Notes: generated from the letters alone by a model not told the origin. A stretch of DNA of 64,000 nucleotides from Dehalococcoidales bacterium (GCA_016932435.1 JAFGCW010000012.1:9155-73154), one strand, 5' to 3'. Shown: positions 34,478 through 44,131, numbered from the stretch's first letter. Numbers and translations are program-made.

Positions 34478-35021
34478 ATGGATAACAACAACTTAATAGT
34501 ACAGGTAGAGTCTTTTGCGAAAGGTTACTATAGTCAGGTATCGGTAAGACCGAACATATGGGAAACTCATGTACGGCTCGTGAGAAAATACGCTCTTGAG
34601 CTGGCAGAAATAGAAAAGGTCGATTCCCGGATCGTAGAGATAGCCGGCTTTCTTCATGATATCGGGAGAATCGATGCGGGAGGAGAACACAATGTCAGGA
34701 GTCACGACCTGTCAAAAACCTTTCCTTGAATCCATTGGTTTATCGGAAGATGATAGATCGTTAATACTGGAGTGTATACTCAAGCACAGCACGCGTTATG
34801 CCACCGAAGATAATAGAGTTGAGGTAAGAATTATTCAATGCGCGGATGCCCTGGCCAATCTATTCGATGTAGAATTGCAGGACTACAGCCGTAAAACGAT
34901 GTCGAAGGAGACAATCAATCAACAATACGCAAAGCTAGTGGGTAAGATTACCCTTGATTCAGCCAGGGCGATAGCGGAACCACGAGTACAGAAACTACAG
35001 GAGTTGCTGGAAGCAGATTGA
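34478..35021 (+). pseudogene. HD-domain phosphohydrolase with frameshift
   Basis: The first frame gives WETHVRLVRKYALEL and GFLHDIGRIDAGGEHNVRSHDLSKTF, the metal-binding HD signature, then stops at 34727-34729. The second frame continues at once with FLESIGLSEDDRSLILECILKH and a helical C-terminus ending in LQELLEAD. Removing one T from the run 34721-34723 joins them into a normal HD protein of about 180 residues. This is either a real mutation or a homopolymer sequencing error. Intact, it would be a metal-dependent phosphohydrolase acting on an unknown nucleotide or phosphate ester. Confidence 0.75.
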
Positions 35022-35528
35022 TAATTCTATCTGTCATTGCGAGACTCGGCGTCAACAGCCGAGACGTGGCAATCTCTATAAATCGTTATACTATTCCAGC
35101 TTTATTAATATCATTTTTTTATCCTCTCTCCCGGTTACGAGTTAACCCTCTCTCCTTAAAAAGGAAAGAGGGTTTCTCGAAAATAGCATTAGCTCCTTGC
35201 CATACTTAGTCTCGATTACTTCAGCCAACGCTGTTGAGTGGTAATACTGACAACGCGTGTGATCGTCATCCGAATACCTGTGAGAATAAAATCCTCTAAG
35301 GTAATAGAATCCTTTCTCTAGAGAACTTATCCAGTATAAAACAGAGGTATTTTCGAGCGTCTCCCTTTCCATCTGGAGAGGGAGATAGCTCGTAATAGAG
35401 GGTGAGGTTTAAAAAGAAAATATAGAATTATTGAAGTCAGAAAGCTATATACCGAATAAGACAAACATCGGTATATCTGTCTGATAGGTAGTTCTCTTTA
35501 ATATCCGTCAAACGTATCGGGGAAAACG
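35022..35528. repeat. Gene-free stretch with dispersed repeats
   Basis: A copy of the TGTCATTGCGAGA element lies at 35032-35083. The palindromic unit GAGTTAACCCTCTCT to AGAGGGTTTCTCG lies at 35130-35182 and matches 25887-25937. A related arm lies at 35360-35412. Short open frames here consist of repeat sequence, and I did not call them. Confidence 0.65.
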
Positions 35529-36002
35529 CTAATGTTCCATGTTTTTATATTTATCGGGTACATCTCCAACGAATTTAAGCGGCCACTCAGCTTCGCCAAA
35601 CCTGGCATCGATAAAAATGAGCGGCTTGCCTACCCGGAGGATCTTTAGCGGTTCGTGACTCATCCCCGCCGGGATATAGGCGTAGAACGGATAATCGATC
35701 TTACGATATTCACCATCCAGGTAGAATTCTACGTCGGCATCGAACTCTACAAAATTTTGCGCTCCGAAGAGGAATATCCACTGGTCGCGGTCCGGGTGGA
35801 TGTGGGGAGCCATACCGATCTCGTCTTCCGGCTTGTCGATATAGGCGAATCCCAGCATCAGTTGAGAGCCCGGGAAATCCCTCTCTCCCATCGCGGTGAT
35901 CATCGGCATAGTGATGCTCTTGTGTATGGAGTTCCACGGTTTGAATTCGACCAGATTAGACTCGTGCCTCAAATTTCCCATTCGTACTTTTTCTTCTGAC
36001 AT
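35529..36002 (-). CDS. Cupin-fold protein (window family member)
   Basis: The 157-residue single cupin domain has a metal-site-like MAPHIHPDRDQWIFLFG followed by NFVEFDADVEFYLDGE and YAYIPAGMSHEPLKILRVGKPLIFID, which is the two-motif cupin pattern. It is more distant from, but shares the same layout as, the cupins at 49869-50291, 55431-56363 and 57256-58086. Histidines H-x-H and a later H could bind a metal. Substrate and reaction are unknown. Confidence 0.75.
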   Translation of the reverse strand: MSEEKVRMGNLRHESNLVEFKPWNSIHKSITMPMITAMGERDFPGSQLMLGFAYIDKPEDEIGMAPHIHPDRDQWIFLFGAQNFVEFDADVEFYLDGEYRKIDYPFYAYIPAGMSHEPLKILRVGKPLIFIDARFGEAEWPLKFVGDVPDKYKNMEH

Positions 36003-36183
36003 ACGGGCTACCTCCTAATGATTAATATTGCTAGTTTAGTATTATCGTACTATGAGCAAGATGATTCAAGGTTTGGTGATAATATAGATGTGATTACCGT
36101 TGTTTACAATCTACTTAAACGGGTGAAAAAAGTCGGGACAACCTTAAATAGCAGTGCTATAGTGGCAGCGAAGGAGATGCGGA

Positions 36184-37092
36184 GTGATGGAATGGCCGGA
36201 TAGAATGAACGCGGTAATCGACTATATCGAGGCTGACCTGGATGGTGAAGTCGATATTGAAAAGGCGGCGAATATCGCCTGCTGCTCAACCTACCACCTG
36301 CAGCGGATATTCCTCGCCGTGAACGGTTTGACGCTGGCGGAATATATCCGGCGACGCAGGCTGACGCTGGCCGCCGGAGAAATTATGACAGGCAATGCCA
36401 GGATAATCGATATTGCTCTCAAGTACGGCTATAATTCACCGGATTCATTCACCCGGGCATTCAGGAACCTCCACGGAGTAAATCCCCAGGCGGCGCGCGA
36501 GTTAGGGGTTGAACTCGTGGCGTTTCCCCGCATCCGCTTTCACATCACTCTGACAGGAGGTGTCGATATGGAGTACAAAATTGTCGAGAAACCGGCGTTA
36601 GAAATAATAGCCACAACAGAAAGAACGATATCAGATAAAATCATGAATGGTGTCATTGCCCCGGAGACCTGGGAGAAGTTCTGGTGGGATGTCTGGGAGA
36701 CATTCAACCGTGAAAAGCGTTATGAGTATTTTCAGAAACTGACTGGAGGTAAACCGGGGCAGGTTACCGGCGCCGAGTTCATGGGAGTTACCACTCTCTC
36801 AGAGAACATGGAGGAATTTTCGTTCGCGATAGGTGTCGAGAATAACGGGATCGACGTGCTGGAAGGCTACGAGATTATCCGGATTCCGGCGGCTACCTGG
36901 GCGGTGTTCGAGTCGAAAGGGGCTGTGCCGAAGGCGTTACATGATCTTGAAGACAAGGTGTTTATCGAGTGGTTCCCGTCCACCGGATACGAGCATGATA
37001 ATAAACCGGAGCTGGAGATTTACCTGCCGGGAGACAGGAGCAGCGAGGAATACCGCTGCCAGTTCTGGGAACCGGTAGTGAAGAAAGGGTAA
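36184..37092 (+). CDS. AraC family regulator with GyrI-like effector-binding domain
   Basis: The 302-residue protein has an N-terminal AraC-type double helix-turn-helix (about residues 1-105, with STYHLQRIFLAVNG, LTLAAGEI and IALKYGYNSPDSFTRAFRNLHGVNP) and a C-terminal GyrI-like small-molecule-binding domain (about 120-300, VDMEYKIVEKPALEIIATTER and a final YLPGD...E). This is the Rob/SoxS-associated fusion architecture. GTG 36184 is favoured over ATG 36187 because AAGGAG lies seven bases upstream. It may regulate neighbours or respond to amphipathic toxic compounds, as family members do. Confidence 0.9.
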   Translation: MMEWPDRMNAVIDYIEADLDGEVDIEKAANIACCSTYHLQRIFLAVNGLTLAEYIRRRRLTLAAGEIMTGNARIIDIALKYGYNSPDSFTRAFRNLHGVNPQAARELGVELVAFPRIRFHITLTGGVDMEYKIVEKPALEIIATTERTISDKIMNGVIAPETWEKFWWDVWETFNREKRYEYFQKLTGGKPGQVTGAEFMGVTTLSENMEEFSFAIGVENNGIDVLEGYEIIRIPAATWAVFESKGAVPKALHDLEDKVFIEWFPSTGYEHDNKPELEIYLPGDRSSEEYRCQFWEPVVKKG

Positions 37093-37112
37093 CAGGGTAA
37101 ATTTTTCTCATG

Positions 37113-37155
37113 AATGGGGGATGAGTACCGTCAGGCACTCGTCCTCCATTTTTCT
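37113..37155 (+). terminator. Rho-independent terminator after the AraC-type gene
   Basis: A 13-pair stem (ATGGGGGATGAGT / ACTCGTCCTCCAT, two G-U pairs) with a ten-base loop is followed by TTTTTCT. It lies between convergent genes. Confidence 0.7.
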
Positions 37156-37663
37156 ATTTCTTCAACTCAGTAGCAATACTCGTTGCCCAGTTGGTTATGG
37201 TATCCCATTTACGGAAATCACCGGACGGGGCTTTCACCATCTTGAGTACCAGTTTATGGAAGAAGGTTAGTTTATCCGGGTATACGACGCCGTGGAAAGC
37301 AGTAATATCGCGTGGCTTAATACTCTCGACCACCTTACGGATTTTCGCAGGGTATTCCCAGCCGCTCATCAGTTCCTTAACATCACCTTCACCAGTCGGG
37401 CCGCTGGAGAAAATCCATACCGGCTTATTGGCAAGCACCTTTTCATTGTTTATCACGAAGTTAACCGCTTCTTTCCGCCACATTCCGGCGTACACACCGC
37501 TGCCGACAACAAAGGCGTCGTATCGAGCGGCATTTCCTGCGTGATCAGCCGAACGTATATCGACCTCCAGGTTTTCCTGCTTAAGCACCTTACCGATCTC
37601 CTCGGCGATTTCCGCGGTTCCGCCGTATCTGGAACCGTACGCTACCAGTACTTTTTGAGCCAT
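37154..37663 (-). CDS. Flavodoxin-domain protein (HemG-like)
   Basis: The 169-residue flavodoxin fold has the FMN phosphate-binding loop AYGSRYGGTAEIAEEIG near the N-terminus, DAFVVGSGVYAGMWRKEAVNFV and IFSSGPTGEGD. This resembles menaquinone-dependent protoporphyrinogen oxidase (HemG) and related flavodoxins. It may shuttle electrons in an anaerobic redox reaction. AAAGGAGG precedes the ATG. It is encoded divergently from the molybdopterin enzyme, a plausible but unproven redox neighbour. Confidence 0.85.
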   Translation of the reverse strand: MAQKVLVAYGSRYGGTAEIAEEIGKVLKQENLEVDIRSADHAGNAARYDAFVVGSGVYAGMWRKEAVNFVINNEKVLANKPVWIFSSGPTGEGDVKELMSGWEYPAKIRKVVESIKPRDITAFHGVVYPDKLTFFHKLVLKMVKAPSGDFRKWDTITNWATSIATELKK

Positions 37664-37783
37664 GAAAATCCCTCCTTTCAGAATTACAGCCTTTTGCCGT
37701 GTATCATATCATAAACATAGACCATTTGCGCCGGAACGTCCTTGAGGGCTATAATCGGTTTTAGTCTGTTAAGGAGTCCGGAT

Positions 37784-40228
37784 ATGGCAAACAAGAAACG
37801 GGAGATTGTGCGAACCACCACATGGTCGGCCGGACCTGGCTGTCACGGCGGCTGTGGTGTACTGGCGCACATTGAAGACGGGAAACTGGTCAAGATAGAA
37901 GGCGACCCCGAGCATCCCTGGAACCAGGGAAGACTCTGCTCAAGGTGCCTGGCGATGACACAGTACGTCTATCATCCGGACCGCCTGAGAAAACCGCTAA
38001 AGAGAATAGGGGAACGTGGCGAAGGAAAATGGCAGGAAATATCCTGGGATGAAGCATATGACCTGATTGAGGAGAAAATGGGAAAAATCCGTGACGAGTT
38101 CGGTCCGGAAAGCTTTATCTTCTCAATGGGAACCGGACGCGATATAGGTGCCTGGATATGTATGCTGGCCTATGCGTACGGAAGCCCGAACGTGATGTTC
38201 GCCCTCAGTGGAATAGCCTGTTACAGCCCACGGATCGCTGGTGTGGAGACAATGCAGGGTGACTACGCAATCCTGGATGCCGCCCAGTGGTTTCCGAAGC
38301 GTTATGATGATCCGCGGTACAAGGTGCCGGAGTGCATCGTTATCTGGGGTTATAATATACCGGCATCGTGTCCCGATAATGTCTTCGGTCACTGGATCAT
38401 CGACCTGATGAAGAAGGGGACGAAAATCATCTGCATCGATCCTCGATTATCCTGGTTCGCTTCACGAGCCGAGAAGTGGCTGAGGATAAGGCCGGGTACG
38501 GACGGCGCCCTGGCGATGGGTTTCCTGAACGTGATTCTCAATGAGGGACTCTATGATAAAGAGTTCGTGGAAAAGTGGACGAACGCTCATCACCTGGTCA
38601 GGAAGGATACAGGCAAGCTCCTCCGTGAAAGCGATATTACCCAGGGAGGTTCGTCCGATAATTTCGTAGTCTGGGACAAGAATATGAATACTCCCGCGGT
38701 ATGGGATACCGTCGAAGTGGAGTATAAACCGGCGAACGCAACACCGGCACTCGAAGGTGAGTTCGAGGTATCGCTTTCCGACGGTAAAAAAGTAAAGACC
38801 GAGACAGTCTGGAATGTGCTCCTTGCGGAGGTAAATAATTATCCTCCGGATAAGGTTTCGGAAATAACATGGATACCCGAGAAGGATATCGCCGACGCTG
38901 CCAGGCTTTATGCGAAGAGTAAACCGGCTGCTATCCATTGGGGAGTACCTATCGATATGACCCCGGCCATTACTCCCACGGTACAAGCAATAGCCGATTT
39001 GTGGTGTTTGACCGGTAACCTTGATACGCCAGGCGGCAACGTGATCTCACGCTATGCCTTCGATGCCGTTGCCTACGCTCTCCCGGGGGCGAAAGGCGTG
39101 ATCAAGCTGAAATCAGCGGAGGCCGATAAAAAAAGAATCGGAGCTGACCGGTACGGTCCTTTGAATAAGTTCATCTGGAGGGCTCAGACAGACCTGACCC
39201 TCGAACAGATATTCACCGAAGATCCGTATCCTGTAAAGGGGATGTGGCTCCAGGCATGTAATCCTGTTGCCGGTATAGGACTCGATCCGCTGAAATGGGT
39301 TGAAGCTCTGAAGAAGCTGGACTTCGTGGTGGCGGTAGACCTGTTCATGAACCCCACCACGCAACTGGCAGACGTTGTTCTTCCCTCGGCGAGTTTCCTT
39401 GAAAAGGACAGCCTGAGAAGCTGGTGGGTACCACTCCAGAGCGTGAATAAAGCCATCACTGTGGAAGAATGTAAACCGGATGTTGAGATCAATTTCGACC
39501 TGGCGAAGCGCTTCGATCCTGATTTCCGATGGGATAATATTCACCAGTTGTTCGACGAGATAGTGAAACCCGCCGGGATGACGTTCAAAGAACTGCAGGA
39601 AAAGGGCTGGGCGTTTCCTCCGGAAGGTCATCCCAGTCACCCCTACAATCGTTTCGAGAAAGGACTGCTGAGACCGGATAAAAAACCCGGTTTCCAGACT
39701 CCTTCAGGTAAAGTTGAATTGTATTCCGTACTGCGTGAAGACTGGGGACTGGAACCGGTCGCTCATTACGAAGAACCACCATTTACGCCGGTAACAATGC
39801 CGGATATGGTTGATAAGTACCCGCTGATTCTGTCGACGGGGAGGAGGTCTCCTGTGTTCTACCACACGGAACACAGGAACATCCCGTGGCTGAGAGAAAT
39901 CGATCCCGATCCGACCATCGAGATTCATCCCGATACGGCGAAACAGCACGGTATCAGTCACGGTGACTGGGTCTGGGTGGAAAACTGGATGGGAAAGAGT
40001 AAATTCAAAGCCAAGGTTACCCTTGTCGTGCCTGATTGGATGGTGATGATAGCGCACGGCTGGTGGTTCCCGGAGGAACCGGGCGAAGAACCGTCATTGT
40101 ACGGTGTCTGGAAATCTAATGCCAGTGTGTTTATCCCGATGGGATACCAGGGCAAGGACGGACTCGGGGCACCGATAAAACACTTGCTGTGCAAGATATA
40201 TCCTGCCGGTGGAAGGGAGGAGTCTTAG
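37784..40228 (+). CDS. Molybdopterin/tungstopterin oxidoreductase, DMSO-reductase family large subunit
   Basis: The start ATG 37784 (814 residues) follows AAGGAG. The protein is a full-length bis-MGD enzyme. Its N-terminal cluster motif reads C20-x3-C24-x27-C52 with C55 nearby, and the first Cys of the usual CxxCxxxC motif is Gly17. Cys146 (SGIACYSPR) lies where this family often ligates Mo or W. Later blocks are WGYNIPASCPDN, DPRLSWFASRAEKWLRIRPGTDGALAMG and a C-terminal MopB domain (ILSTGRRSPVFYHTEHR). There is no twin-arginine signal, so it is cytoplasmic. It is coupled to a small FeS subunit and no membrane anchor gene. The reaction is unknown; acetylene-hydratase or aldehyde/aromatic conversions are possible. 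Confidence 0.9.
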   Translation: MANKKREIVRTTTWSAGPGCHGGCGVLAHIEDGKLVKIEGDPEHPWNQGRLCSRCLAMTQYVYHPDRLRKPLKRIGERGEGKWQEISWDEAYDLIEEKMGKIRDEFGPESFIFSMGTGRDIGAWICMLAYAYGSPNVMFALSGIACYSPRIAGVETMQGDYAILDAAQWFPKRYDDPRYKVPECIVIWGYNIPASCPDNVFGHWIIDLMKKGTKIICIDPRLSWFASRAEKWLRIRPGTDGALAMGFLNVILNEGLYDKEFVEKWTNAHHLVRKDTGKLLRESDITQGGSSDNFVVWDKNMNTPAVWDTVEVEYKPANATPALEGEFEVSLSDGKKVKTETVWNVLLAEVNNYPPDKVSEITWIPEKDIADAARLYAKSKPAAIHWGVPIDMTPAITPTVQAIADLWCLTGNLDTPGGNVISRYAFDAVAYALPGAKGVIKLKSAEADKKRIGADRYGPLNKFIWRAQTDLTLEQIFTEDPYPVKGMWLQACNPVAGIGLDPLKWVEALKKLDFVVAVDLFMNPTTQLADVVLPSASFLEKDSLRSWWVPLQSVNKAITVEECKPDVEINFDLAKRFDPDFRWDNIHQLFDEIVKPAGMTFKELQEKGWAFPPEGHPSHPYNRFEKGLLRPDKKPGFQTPSGKVELYSVLREDWGLEPVAHYEEPPFTPVTMPDMVDKYPLILSTGRRSPVFYHTEHRNIPWLREIDPDPTIEIHPDTAKQHGISHGDWVWVENWMGKSKFKAKVTLVVPDWMVMIAHGWWFPEEPGEEPSLYGVWKSNASVFIPMGYQGKDGLGAPIKHLLCKIYPAGGREES

Positions 40229-40229
40229 G

Positions 40230-40574
40230 ATGGCAAAGAATCCCGAATACGGTTTACTGATAGATTACGAGTACTGCACCGGCTGTTATGCCTGCCAGGT
40301 AGCCTGCGCCCAGGAATACAAGTGGCCTGAAGGTATGGGTGGTATGCGTGTAATAGAAATGGAACAGAAGCTGCCTGATAAGAAAGCGTACCTCTCGTTT
40401 CTGCCTTTTCCCACCGAATTGTGCATACTTTGTGCCCCGCGTACACGGGAGGGAAAACTGCCTGCCTGTGTCAGCACCTGTATGGCGGCCTGCATGAAGT
40501 ACGGGAAGATAGAGGAACTGGCCGAAGAACTGAAAAAGAAGCCCCGGCAGGTTTTGTGGGTTCCAAGGGCTTAG
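40230..40574 (+). CDS. Small iron-sulfur subunit of the molybdopterin enzyme
   Basis: The start ATG 40230, one base after the previous stop, follows GGGAGG. The 114-residue protein has one ferredoxin-like group (CTGCYACQVAC) and a second group (CILCAPRTREGKLPACVSTCMAAC), enough for two [4Fe-4S] clusters, against four in DmsB-type subunits. It would pass electrons to or from the large subunit. A soluble two-subunit complex is inferred, since no membrane partner follows. Confidence 0.88.
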   Translation: MAKNPEYGLLIDYEYCTGCYACQVACAQEYKWPEGMGGMRVIEMEQKLPDKKAYLSFLPFPTELCILCAPRTREGKLPACVSTCMAACMKYGKIEELAEELKKKPRQVLWVPRA

Positions 40575-40703
40575 GCATTTACCTCCATCTTTCCCCATGT
40601 GATCCGCATGGTTTTAATTTATCGCGTAACCATGTTCGGTACAGTTACAAACTTCTGATTTTTATTATTGAGTAATAATTAATCTTAAATTAGTTATTAC
40701 CGA

Positions 40704-40729
40704 TGTCATTCCCTCGAAAGAGGGAATCT
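40704..40729. repeat. Dispersed hairpin repeat copy
   Basis: TGTCATTCCCTCGAAAGAGGG followed by AATCT is a diverged copy of the repeat arm at 10922. Confidence 0.55.
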
Positions 40730-40836
40730 ATCTCACCAATGCATGTCACCCGTGCTAAAGCAGGGGAGACAATAACCAAGATTAAGAAACAGGTATTGTT
40801 GATGCAACTTTTACCTGGCTGGAAAGATTTAATAAG

Positions 40837-41826
40837 ATGACAAAGAGAATCGGGGCCATTTGCCTGCTGGTGATAATTTTAATCTTCGGCTGGACAAGTA
40901 TAGCGGCAGCCTGCACTATTTTCACGGTATCGGACGGAGACCTGGTATTTTTCGGAAATAATGAAGATTATACCAATCCCAACACGTATTACTGGGTTGA
41001 ACCTTCAAAGGATGGGAAGTACGGCGGCGTATATTTTGGTTTCGATAATTTCTGGCCGCAGGGTGGGATCAACGAAAAAGGTCTGGCGTTCGATATCAAT
41101 GCGCTTGAAGAAACTCCCCTGAATCCACATCCTGAGTTACCTTCGTTTGAGACTTATGAAGGGTACAGCATACTCAGGAACTGCGCGACGGTGGAGGAGG
41201 TAATTCAGCATGTCCAAGGATTCAATTGGGGTTCGGCAATGGGGGGCCAGGTACATGTGGGGGACGCAAAAGGTGACGCGGTGGTTATTGGTCCCGGAGT
41301 TGATGGAGAACTATCTTTTACTAGAAAACCTGCTGGCGACGGATTCCTTATTTCAACCAATTTCAATCTCGCGGAAGACGGCGAACGGGAAAATCGTTGT
41401 GAGCGTTATGATATAGCTGCGGAAATGCTGAAGAAAGCGGGAATAGAGCAAGCATTGTCCCCTGGTTATATTAAAGAAATCCTGGATGCCACGCATGCCG
41501 AAGGGGCCTGGGTCAATACTCTTTATTCCACTGTTTATGATCTAAGCAGCGGGGTTATATACGTCTATTATTTTCACCAGTTTAGTGAAGTCGTTGAATT
41601 AAATGTTGCAGAAGAAGTATCGGTATACAAAGATCCTGTTTTATTATCAAGCCTTTTTTCCTCTTCAACTGTTGAAAAAGCTTCCTCTGAGAAATCGAAA
41701 TATCTGTTTCAGGATATACTCGGAATGGTACTGATAATCCTTGGCATTATTGTGGCGCTGGTAATCTTATTTTTACTGATACGGTTCTGGCGAAAATGGA
41801 GAAGAAGCCATCAAGTCTACTCTTGA
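40837..41826 (+). CDS. Secreted/membrane Ntn hydrolase, choloylglycine hydrolase (linear amide C-N hydrolase) family
   Basis: The 329-residue protein starts with a signal peptide ending in IAAA; the next residue, Cys26, would become the N-terminal nucleophile of an Ntn hydrolase (CTIFTV). The family motifs follow: FFGNNEDYTN, GGINEKGLAFDINAL and STNFNLAE (substrate-binding Asn). A C-terminal helix (MVLIILGIIVALVILFLLI) and basic tail anchor it to the membrane. Members cleave amide bonds in bile salts, penicillin V or N-acyl homoserine lactones; the substrate here is unknown. It stands alone in the plus direction. Confidence 0.88.
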   Translation: MTKRIGAICLLVIILIFGWTSIAAACTIFTVSDGDLVFFGNNEDYTNPNTYYWVEPSKDGKYGGVYFGFDNFWPQGGINEKGLAFDINALEETPLNPHPELPSFETYEGYSILRNCATVEEVIQHVQGFNWGSAMGGQVHVGDAKGDAVVIGPGVDGELSFTRKPAGDGFLISTNFNLAEDGERENRCERYDIAAEMLKKAGIEQALSPGYIKEILDATHAEGAWVNTLYSTVYDLSSGVIYVYYFHQFSEVVELNVAEEVSVYKDPVLLSSLFSSSTVEKASSEKSKYLFQDILGMVLIILGIIVALVILFLLIRFWRKWRRSHQVYS

Positions 41827-41905
41827 TATCCAATCGGTAAATCCCAATATTGTCCATCTGGTAAAAAACAGTAACTATCTTATCAGGACTATTCGAGTAG
41901 TTAGC

Positions 41906-41935
41906 TTGACTTTTTAGTAAGTAAAACGATAACAT
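41906..41935 (+). promoter_or_regulatory. Possible promoter for the small ORF/binding-protein unit
   Basis: The sequence reads TTGACT, 18 bases, TAACAT, about 70 bases before the small frame at 42003. Confidence 0.45.
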
Positions 41936-42002
41936 ATAGACTCTACGTACTACTAAAAAATACACCATACTATCTTGTACCTTCTCTAAAAGGAGGTGAG
42001 TT

Positions 42003-42068
42003 ATGATGGAACAAGGGGCATTTGGACTGTTGATGCAATGGTTCGAAGTGCCCTTCATTGGTTGCTGA
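42003..42068 (+). CDS. Small ORF (21 residues) with near-perfect ribosome-binding site
   Basis: AAAAGGAGGTGAG lies a few bases before ATGATG, and the frame encodes 21 residues beginning MMEQGAFGLL and ending in FIGC before TGA. It stands 86 bases upstream of the binding-protein gene and downstream of a probable promoter. It could be a translated leader or a tiny protein. There is no terminator between it and the next gene, so classical attenuation is unlikely. Confidence 0.4.
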   Translation: MMEQGAFGLLMQWFEVPFIGC

Positions 42069-42154
42069 ATAATAACCGATCCGACTTAATCTTGATAAGT
42101 CTGTGAAGGGTAAATTATCCAGGGCTGCTAAGACTCACTTATAAGGAGAGATAC

Positions 42155-43990
42155 ATGATGTTTAAAAAAATACTCTGGATATTTGTAGCATTGTTAATGC
42201 TGTTATCTCTGGGAGTCGCTTCGTGTGAGGAGGAGAAGGAAGGCGGGCAGGTTAAGGAAGAAGACACAGGTCAGTCGATAACCGTAGGAGAAGAGGAATC
42301 ATCTACAACCGAGGAAGAAGATACCACGGAAGGAAGTGATTTACTCTCTCCCGATGTGCCAAAGTATGGTGGTACGTTTATATACAGTATGATAATGGAC
42401 GTGATGGGATTCGATCCTATCAAAAAGCTTCAAATGGAGTGTTCAAGCCTGAGATTTACCAACGAAGAATTGCTTCGAGGTAACTGGGCGAAAGGTCCGG
42501 GAGGTACCGGAGAGACGGACTGGACTGCCGGTTTCATTGGCCGGGTTGAACTGGAAACAGGCTCCCTGGCTGAAAGCTGGGAGACTCCGGATAATGAGAC
42601 TATCATATATCATATCCGCCCCGGAATTCATTACGGTCTGGACCCGAAAAGCGAAGCAAGCCTCTATGTGAACGGCAGGGAGTATACCGCTGATGATACG
42701 GTATACAGTATCGAACAGAATTTCTTCCAGGAGACTGCCTATTCTTATGGTGCCTATACGAGAGCCGGCTACGCCCCTACTTCGATAACCGCTCTCGATA
42801 AATATACGGTCGAAGTAAAAGTTCCTCAAATTATGCATGGTCTGCTGATCCTGGTAATCGGTGACAATATGTTCCAGGTATGTCCGGATGTCACCGAGAA
42901 ATATGGAGATCAGACTGACTGGAGAAACCAGGTTGGTACCGGTCCGTATTTCCTGGATGACTACGTTACCAGCAGTTCATTGACATATAAGAGAAATCCC
43001 GGCTACTGGATGAACGATCCGCTCCATCCGGAGAACCAGCTACCTTACCTGAATACTATAAAGAGTATGATCATACCTGACCTTTCAACCCGCCTTTCAG
43101 CCCTTCGTACAGGCAAGATCGATCAACTGGCTGCTATTTCCTGGGAAGATGCTGGAATGTTGATAAAGCAAAGTCCTGATCTGGAATATAAGACAGTTGT
43201 AGCTGGTCCAACTCTTCTGGTTATGAGGGTTGATAAACCTGAATTACCCTTCTATGACATTAAAGTCAGACGGGCGATGAATATAGCGATGAACCAGCAG
43301 GAAATGGTGGATGAGTACTATGGTGGAAATGCCGTCCTATTCGGTGTACCTTATCCACCATCACCGACATACTCGGAAATTTTCACTCCGCTGGAAGAGC
43401 AGTCAGCCGAAGTCCAGGAGATGTACACTTATAATCCTGCAAGGGCAAAAGAACTACTGGCAGAAGCAGGATTCCCCGACGGTTTTACAACCAAGATAAA
43501 TTGTTCCTCTGCTGAAGTAGACTATCTTTCTATTGCTAGGGAATATTTACTCGACGTCGGTATAGATATGGTGATCGAACCTCTGGAATCCAGCGTGTTC
43601 CGGAGTGTCGGCAGAGGGAGAACTCACGAAGAGATGATAACCGAGTTCTGCGTCGATTATGCATTCCCCTTCAGGCTCCTTATGGTACGTCAGGAGAGCT
43701 TTGATAACCGGTCTTACTTTGAAGACCCGTTCACCCGCCAGTCATATGAATCGATCAATGAAGTCATAGGTAAAGACGATGCTGAAGTAAACAGACTGAT
43801 CAAAGCGGTAGGTAAATTCTCTCTCGAGCAGGCGTGGGGTATCTGGATGCCGGCACCGCTTCATTACACTATGTGGTGGCCATGGGTACAGAATTACCGT
43901 GGTGAGGGCACCATCGGTTATGACAGCCAGAATACATACAATCACTACATATGGACAGATATGGCTTTGAAGAAAGCAATGGGATACTAA
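42155..43990 (+). CDS. ABC transporter substrate-binding lipoprotein, family 5 (peptide/nickel/opine type)
   Basis: The 611-residue protein begins with a lipoprotein signal and lipobox (GVASC, Cys near residue 23) and an acidic linker rich in Glu. The rest has the SBP_bac_5 fold, with LAESWETPDNETIIYHIR (family signature region), FFQ/YTADDTVYS, DIKVRRAMNIAMNQQEMV and YNPARAKELLAEAGFPDGF. It is paralogous to 46087-47829. No permease or ATPase genes are present. The SDR and VOC genes that follow after a terminator suggest uptake of a small organic compound that is then metabolised. Confidence 0.9.
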   Translation: MMFKKILWIFVALLMLLSLGVASCEEEKEGGQVKEEDTGQSITVGEEESSTTEEEDTTEGSDLLSPDVPKYGGTFIYSMIMDVMGFDPIKKLQMECSSLRFTNEELLRGNWAKGPGGTGETDWTAGFIGRVELETGSLAESWETPDNETIIYHIRPGIHYGLDPKSEASLYVNGREYTADDTVYSIEQNFFQETAYSYGAYTRAGYAPTSITALDKYTVEVKVPQIMHGLLILVIGDNMFQVCPDVTEKYGDQTDWRNQVGTGPYFLDDYVTSSSLTYKRNPGYWMNDPLHPENQLPYLNTIKSMIIPDLSTRLSALRTGKIDQLAAISWEDAGMLIKQSPDLEYKTVVAGPTLLVMRVDKPELPFYDIKVRRAMNIAMNQQEMVDEYYGGNAVLFGVPYPPSPTYSEIFTPLEEQSAEVQEMYTYNPARAKELLAEAGFPDGFTTKINCSSAEVDYLSIAREYLLDVGIDMVIEPLESSVFRSVGRGRTHEEMITEFCVDYAFPFRLLMVRQESFDNRSYFEDPFTRQSYESINEVIGKDDAEVNRLIKAVGKFSLEQAWGIWMPAPLHYTMWWPWVQNYRGEGTIGYDSQNTYNHYIWTDMALKKAMGY

Positions 43991-44016
43991 TTTTTCGAAA
44001 TATATGCCGAGTAATC

Positions 44017-44051
44017 AAGGAGGTAGAGTTCTTACTCTACCTCCTTTTTTT
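44017..44051 (+). terminator. Strong Rho-independent terminator
   Basis: A perfect 13-pair stem (AAGGAGGTAGAGT / ACTCTACCTCCTT) with a four-base loop runs into seven T residues, 27 bases after the binding-protein stop. Confidence 0.9.
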
Positions 44052-44131
44052 AAGGAAGTTACAGTCTGTTTACTCGATTCTAGTGTTAATTATAAAGGTT
44101 TTACCCCCGGTATTATCTCGCCTTGATTTTC

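Noticed and set aside
35018..35372. Short frames on both strands in the repeat region
   Set aside because: They are translations of dispersed repeats.
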